Source: an uncultured Bacteroidota bacterium (GTDB lineage Bacteria > Bacteroidota > Bacteroidia > Flavobacteriales > Flavobacteriaceae). From it: 9,925 nt of DNA. The stretch covers positions 1 through 9,925 of the forward strand of contig CAIRNC010000533.1 in NCBI GenBank assembly GCA_903879875.1. Reading direction: 5' to 3'. The notes under the pieces are model-generated. The model did no database searches. It was not told the DNA's origin and worked only from the letters and a program-made list of their open reading frames with translations. Position 1 is the first letter of the stretch. Every line of letters starts with the position of its first letter. Shown here piece by piece: positions 7,033 to 9,925 of the stretch. The position numbers and the translations under genes are program-made.

Positions 7033-7759
7033 TTTTGATTTTGTATTGAAATGTGTGGTTCAAACTTTCTAACAAGAAATTTGAATTGGCAAATATGGTA
7101 TTTTTTAATCGTTTAGCCAAAAATTCTGCGTCTCCACCCGTTAAAATTATTATAAATTTTGAATAATGCGCTTTATAGTAGTCAATAAAACCGTCTATTT
7201 CAAAAACCAACCCATTTACAACTCCAGAATGAATGGCAGAATTGGTACTATTGCCTAAAATATTTTCTGGAATTTGAAGCGTTAATAAAGGTAGTTTTGC
7301 TGTGTATTGGTGCAACGATTCGTATCTTAATCTAAGTCCTGGTGCTATTGCACCACCATGATAATTATCGTTTTCATCAATAAAATCATAAGTAACACAG
7401 GTACCCGCATCAATAACCAACCGATTTTGATTTGGAAATTGCAAAACAGCTCCTGAAGCAAGCACCATTCGGTCTATTCCTAAAGTTGCTGGTGTTTCAT
7501 ATAAATTATGAAAAGGGAAATTGTCAGAATGGGAAATAGAATGGACGTTTATTTTTCCGTCAAGAAAAGAAAACAAGTTATTTTCACTATTTCCAACGGA
7601 AGAAAGCACCAAATCGGTAATGGAATTGTTTTTTAATAAAATTTTTTCAATTGTATTTTGAAGCAAGTCGATTGTAAAATCAAACTTTTCTTTTAGGTTA
7701 TTATCCTCAAAAACAGCCGCTTTAATTCTTGTATTTCCAATATCAATAACTAAAATCAT
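7025..7759 (-). CDS. coaX: Type III pantothenate kinase (CoaX)
   Basis: This cytosolic enzyme phosphorylates pantothenate to 4'-phosphopantothenate with ATP, the first step of coenzyme A synthesis. The type III form needs a monovalent cation and is not feedback-inhibited by CoA. The 244-aa product matches the family length and shows its ASKHA-fold signatures. These are DIGNTRIK (6-13, phosphate-1 loop), GIDR (94-97, with D96 at the catalytic base position), VIDAGTCVTYDFI (115-127), GGAIAPG (135-141) and LTGGD (206-210). It is the first gene of the - strand row and overlaps the start of the outer membrane protein gene by 8 nt. A -7 box TACATTTG lies 19-26 nt upstream of the start. No panC, panD or dfp genes are nearby; instead it heads an envelope operon. 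Confidence 0.95.
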   Translation of the reverse strand: MILVIDIGNTRIKAAVFEDNNLKEKFDFTIDLLQNTIEKILLKNNSITDLVLSSVGNSENNLFSFLDGKINVHSISHSDNFPFHNLYETPATLGIDRMVLASGAVLQFPNQNRLVIDAGTCVTYDFIDENDNYHGGAIAPGLRLRYESLHQYTAKLPLLTLQIPENILGNSTNSAIHSGVVNGLVFEIDGFIDYYKAHYSKFIIILTGGDAEFLAKRLKNTIFANSNFLLESLNHTFQYKIKND

Positions 7760-7777
7760 AGTTGTAAATTAAAGTTG

Positions 7778-7785
7778 CAAATGTA
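7778..7785 (-). promoter_or_regulatory. Probable -7 box of the coaX operon
   Basis: On the - strand this reads TACATTTG, an exact TAnnTTTG match, placed so that transcription would begin about 10-15 nt before the coaX ATG. I find no TTG or TTTG at 17-23 nt upstream, so the -33 half is weak or absent. It would drive coaX and the genes behind it. Confidence 0.5.
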
Positions 7786-7810
7786 CAAATTCATTTTTTT
7801 TAAAATTTGT

Positions 7811-7841
7811 TTTGGATAAATTAAAAATACGTCTATATTTG
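7811..7841 (+). promoter_or_regulatory. Promoter of tRNA-Phe (Bacteroidetes sigma type)
   Basis: TTTG (7811-7814), a 19-nt spacer, and TATATTTG (7834-7841) match the Bacteroidetes housekeeping promoter TTTG-N19-TAnnTTTG exactly. The predicted start is around 7848-7850, a few bases before the mature tRNA at 7857. This is the best promoter in the window and is consistent with a strongly expressed stable RNA. It is divergent to the coaX promoter. Confidence 0.85.
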
Positions 7842-7856
7842 CACCCGCTAACGCAA

Positions 7857-7929
7857 GGTACCTTAGCTCAGATGGTAGAGCAATGGACTGAAAATCCATG
7901 TGTCCCTGGTTCGATCCCTGGAGGTACCA
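7857..7929 (+). tRNA. tRNA-Phe, anticodon GAA
   Basis: A full 73-nt cloverleaf can be drawn. The acceptor GGTACCT (7857-7863) pairs perfectly with AGGTACC (7922-7928). The D stem is GCTC/GAGC (7866-7869, 7878-7881). The anticodon stem is ATGGA/TCCAT (7883-7887, 7895-7899) around the loop CTGAAAA, with GAA at 7890-7892. The variable region is GTGTC, and the T loop is TTCGATC (7910-7916). The discriminator base is A7929 and the 3' CCA is not encoded, so it must be added by a nucleotidyltransferase. The T stem CCTGG/CCTGG (7905-7909, 7917-7921) holds a central T-T mismatch (7907/7919). It is monocistronic, with its own promoter and terminator. Confidence 0.97.
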
Positions 7930-7937
7930 CAAAAAAC

Positions 7938-7980
7938 ATCCCTAATCACTTATAATTAAGTAGTTAGGGATTTTTTGTTT
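7938..7980 (+). terminator. Rho-independent terminator of tRNA-Phe
   Basis: ATCCCTAA (7938-7945) pairs with TTAGGGAT (7964-7971). The stem continues inward through a G-T wobble, one C-A mismatch and five more pairs to a TAAT loop (7953-7956). TTTTTTGTTTTT follows from 7971. It starts 9 nt after the tRNA 3' end. The A run at 7931-7936 could also let it stop leftward transcripts. Confidence 0.88.
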
Positions 7981-7985
7981 TTAGA

Positions 7986-8009
7986 AGTGTAAAACAAAGT
8001 GTAAAACAA
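7986..8009. repeat. Perfect 12-bp tandem repeat
   Basis: AGTGTAAAACAA occurs twice back to back (7986-7997 and 7998-8009) with no mismatch. It lies just past the tRNA-Phe terminator and before the first gene of the AT-rich region. Read on the + strand it would encode SVKQSVKQ, but the frame soon meets stops and has no start, so no gene is called. It could be a recombination scar, a protein-binding site or replication slippage. Confidence 0.8.
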
Positions 8010-8044
8010 TTTTCAATTTATTTTTAAAATATGTAAATACCATT

Positions 8045-8365
8045 TTATACATCAAGGTTCATTTTAGAGGTTCCCATCTGTAAACAATCCACATTTTTCA
8101 GAATTTCATCAGTTTTTTTATTCCTAACAAACGATTTTAATAATTGGTGTATAAAATTATATTCGTCAATAGAAAATGTAAGGACACCATTTAAAACATC
8201 AAAATAAAATACGACCTCCCAACTATTCAATAAATCATTTTGTATGTTGTTGTTCTCGAAGTCATTTAAAAGGTTTTGAGTATCACAATCGATAAAGATT
8301 TTATTTAAGTGTTGAGGTTTGATAGTTTTACCTTTTCTATACATTTCTAATTTAGTAATTTTCAT
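8045..8365 (-). CDS. Hypothetical protein, 106 aa
   Basis: I do not recognise a family. The product has no signal peptide or membrane helix and is probably cytoplasmic. It begins MKITKLEMYRKGKTIKPQHL, followed by a mixed alpha/beta-looking stretch. One amphipathic segment is rich in Asn, Asp and Leu (CDTQNLLNDFENNNIQNDLL, 27-46). A strand-like run follows (WEVVFYFDVLNGVLTFSI, 49-66), then a helix-like FIHQLLKSFVRNKKTDEIL. Two cysteines (27 and 94) do not form a motif. The 61-nt gap to the upstream lipoprotein gene contains a terminator, so it depends either on read-through or on a weak promoter I cannot pick out. It is the last gene before the tRNA-Phe region and is as AT-rich as the genes upstream of it. 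A small immunity-type or regulatory protein would be a guess only. Confidence 0.7.
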   Translation of the reverse strand: MKITKLEMYRKGKTIKPQHLNKIFIDCDTQNLLNDFENNNIQNDLLNSWEVVFYFDVLNGVLTFSIDEYNFIHQLLKSFVRNKKTDEILKNVDCLQMGTSKMNLDV

Positions 8366-8381
8366 AGAGTATATATCAAAA

Positions 8382-8405
8382 AAAAGTCCCTTTATAGGGA
8401 CTTTT
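8382..8405 (-). terminator. Rho-independent terminator after the lipoprotein gene
   Basis: AAAAGTCCCT (8382-8391) pairs with AGGGACTTTT (8396-8405) as a perfect 10-bp stem with a 4-nt loop. On the - strand the hairpin is followed by a U run (complement of the A tract reaching back to 8378). It lies 21 nt after the stop of the 272-aa lipoprotein gene and 16 nt before the start of the 106-aa gene, so it separates the two transcripts at least partly. Confidence 0.85.
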
Positions 8406-8426
8406 GAATTAATAATTTAAACTCTA

Positions 8427-9245
8427 TTATTCTTCCCAATAGTCAAACCCTTTCACTTCTTTTTTTAAGTTTTTCAGCGTATTTAAAATGGTTTGTTTGT
8501 CAGCATCAACAAAATAAAAATCATTTCTATCAGGTTTTGGATTACCCGTAATTTTACTATAATCACTTTCTGCTAATTGTTTAAAACCAGTTATTGTTTG
8601 TTTTAGATTTAATGTTTTTGAATAATTTAAATGAAGTCCAATAACCTCATTACTATTAATAATTCTGCCACCTTCTTCATCCCAAACCGCATTTAAGTAT
8701 ATATTATCATTAGGATAAAATGCTATATCCCATTCAATATTTTCTTTCCCATTTTTATATTTTTTCATTAAATTAAAATAATCAAAACCTTCAATGATTT
8801 GGTTATTACTTGCGGTTTCATTATTATTTTCTAATAAAAAACCATCTTTTATTTTACCATTATCAAAAGTAAAATCTGAAATTGTTATGTATTTATTTCC
8901 TTTTTTTATTCTTTGAGTATATCTTATCAACCATCCATTTTTTATTTCTGCTCTATCTAAAATACTATCATTTTGGTCTTTTTCAACTCCAACTCCTGTA
9001 AAGTTTTCCTTTTCTCCTTTTTGTTTAATATTTTGTGTAAAAACGTCAATTATATGTTCTAAATGTTTAGTATTACTTTTTAAGGTACTACCATCATGTT
9101 CGCAAATAAGTTGGTCTAAAGAAATATCACTCTCACTGCTAGTTATTTCATCAGAACTACCTTCTTTTTTTTCATTTTTTCCTCCACAAGAAATTAGTAA
9201 AATACTCATTACTAAAGTCATAAATAAATAATTGGTTTTTTTCAT
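8427..9245 (-). CDS. Predicted lipoprotein, 272 aa, unknown function
   Basis: I do not recognise a family. The N-terminus is a classic lipoprotein signal: two lysines, a hydrophobic core (YLFMTLVMSILL) and the lipobox LISC with the lipidated cysteine at C20. A charged, serine- and glutamate-rich linker follows (about 21-45), as in many Bacteroidetes lipoproteins. The linker lacks a clear consensus for surface export, so inner or outer leaflet cannot be decided. The body contains short beta-type repeats with glycine turns, such as ITISDFTFDNGKIKDGFLL, that vaguely recall MORN/YwqK-like 'DG-G-l-k-G' units, but too weakly to assign. The C-terminus (ILNTLKNLKKEVKGFDYWEE) looks helical and acidic. 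It starts 37 nt after the stop of the secreted 141-aa gene, with no visible -7 box, so it is probably co-transcribed with it. A strong terminator follows. Confidence 0.8.
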   Translation of the reverse strand: MKKTNYLFMTLVMSILLISCGGKNEKKEGSSDEITSSESDISLDQLICEHDGSTLKSNTKHLEHIIDVFTQNIKQKGEKENFTGVGVEKDQNDSILDRAEIKNGWLIRYTQRIKKGNKYITISDFTFDNGKIKDGFLLENNNETASNNQIIEGFDYFNLMKKYKNGKENIEWDIAFYPNDNIYLNAVWDEEGGRIINSNEVIGLHLNYSKTLNLKQTITGFKQLAESDYSKITGNPKPDRNDFYFVDADKQTILNTLKNLKKEVKGFDYWEE

Positions 9246-9282
9246 TTTGATTAAGTTTAATTGTTAAATATTTGTTTTTGGT

Positions 9283-9708
9283 TTATTTTAAAATATATAA
9301 AACTTGATGAGGATTATAACTATAATCCATCCAATAGTACATGACTTTTCTTTTGTTTTTTGTTATGACTATTTCCATAAAATCTTGTTCTCCATTCTCT
9401 CTTCCGTCATCTCTTTTGTAGATATAAAAATCATTAGTTTCCTCCATTATGAGATTATCATAAATAGTTTTATCATCTAGTTTTCCTTGTTTAAATGATG
9501 ATATGGTTATTTTGTTTTTGTCAATTTGTATTGAATATGACATATACCTTTTACAATTACAATTTGTAAAATTGTCAGAAGTCAAAAACTCGTCAAAGTT
9601 TCTAATGGAACTACAATCGTACCTAGTGTAATTTTTAGTGTTGGTTTTTGTTTGACTTGACATCAAAAAGGATGAAAGAAGTACCACAAATAGTATTGTT
9701 TTCCTCAT
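9283..9708 (-). CDS. Predicted secreted protein, 141 aa, unknown function
   Basis: I do not recognise a family. The product has an N-terminal signal peptide (MRKTILFVVLLSSFLMSSQ, no lipobox), so export by Sec and cleavage near residue 19 is expected. The mature part is small and polar, with three cysteines (C32, C50, C52; the last two in NCNCK) that could form disulfides or bind metal. It also has several strand-like segments (YSIQIDKNKITISSF, FMEIVITKNKRKVMYYW). It ends VLYILK, with no T9SS-type C-terminal domain. Its ATG overlaps the TGA of the preceding gene as ATGA (9705-9708), a typical translational coupling arrangement, so the two products probably act together. The 272-aa lipoprotein gene follows after 37 nt. 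Confidence 0.75.
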   Translation of the reverse strand: MRKTILFVVLLSSFLMSSQTKTNTKNYTRYDCSSIRNFDEFLTSDNFTNCNCKRYMSYSIQIDKNKITISSFKQGKLDDKTIYDNLIMEETNDFYIYKRDDGRENGEQDFMEIVITKNKRKVMYYWMDYSYNPHQVLYILK

Positions 9709-9925
9709 ATATTTCGTTCTTTAAAATTGACAATTACTTTTACATCAACTTCATAATTTTCATTTTCATTTATGAAATGTATTATGTCATTTTCCAAATT
9801 AGATTTCTTTCCACCACCTGAAAACATCAATCCCGATGTTTTAATAGTTAATTGAAAATCTTCTCCTACATTGTTTGTTGAGGTGTTTAATTTCATAGAA
9901 CTTTCATCTATTATTTTTCCTTTGG
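9705..9925 (-). CDS. C-terminal part of an unidentified protein (runs off the window)
   Basis: The frame stays open to the right edge of the window. Upstream of the ATG at 9896 the codons read KGKIIDESS with no stop, so the visible 72 or so residues are more likely the C-terminal end of a longer protein than a complete 63-aa one. The segment holds a GLMFSGGGKK turn, then a helix-like NLENDIIHFINENE and a final strand YEVDVKVIVNFKERNI. It has no signal peptide, membrane helix or motif I recognise. It is translationally coupled (ATGA overlap) to the secreted 141-aa protein. Whether it is an effector, an enzyme or a structural protein cannot be told from this end alone. Confidence 0.65.
   Translation of the reverse strand, partial: KGKIIDESSMKLNTSTNNVGEDFQLTIKTSGLMFSGGGKKSNLENDIIHFINENENYEVDVKVIVNFKERNI

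Noticed and set aside
9705..9896. A complete 63-aa gene starting at 9896
   Set aside because: The frame continues open to the window edge with ordinary codons (KGKIIDESS), so a truncated larger gene is more likely.
1..9925. CRISPR array, insertion sequence, integrase or rRNA
   Set aside because: No regularly spaced repeats, transposase or recombinase motifs, terminal inverted repeats or rRNA segments are visible on either strand.

Overview
The window looks like a chromosomal segment from a Flavobacterium-like member of the Bacteroidetes (family Flavobacteriaceae). The clues are AT-rich DNA, a promoter of the Bacteroidetes type (TTTG, 19 nt, TAnnTTTG) in front of the tRNA gene, few clear Shine-Dalgarno sites, a fused DAHP synthase-chorismate mutase of the Bacteroidetes kind, and a CoaX / LptC / CNNM-CBS / PPIase envelope gene row. 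This placement is inferred from protein character and gene order, not from a database search.

Left part (1-1520, + strand): the last codons of adenosylhomocysteinase (ahcY) with a GNRA-capped terminator, then a bifunctional DAHP synthase / chorismate mutase, which carries the entry step and the prephenate-forming step of aromatic amino acid synthesis in one polypeptide. A perfect 52-nt palindrome (1469-1520) closes this gene and also the operon that converges on it from the right.

Middle part (1531-7759, - strand): six tightly packed genes read right to left: coaX (type III pantothenate kinase, coenzyme A synthesis), a FadL-like outer membrane protein, lptC (LPS export lipoprotein), a 64-aa two-helix membrane protein, a CNNM/CBS/CorC_HlyC membrane protein, and a membrane-anchored parvulin-type PPIase (PpiD/SurA-like). 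Overlaps or gaps of 2-38 nt join the first five. A 108-nt gap precedes the PPIase gene. Apart from coaX, the set concerns the cell envelope: OM protein folding, LPS transport, and a membrane ion-transport or regulatory protein.

Right part (7760-9925): the divergent coaX / tRNA-Phe(GAA) promoter region, the tRNA with its own terminator, then a visibly AT-richer stretch of - strand genes that I cannot assign to families. These are the C-terminal end of a larger protein running off the window edge, a secreted 141-aa protein translationally coupled to it, a 272-aa lipoprotein, a terminator, and a 106-aa cytoplasmic protein. Their position right after a tRNA gene, their composition and the lack of recognisable families suggest an accessory or island region whose boundary is the tRNA-Phe gene. 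A 12-bp perfect tandem repeat sits just past the tRNA terminator. No integrase, transposase or CRISPR array is visible in the window.
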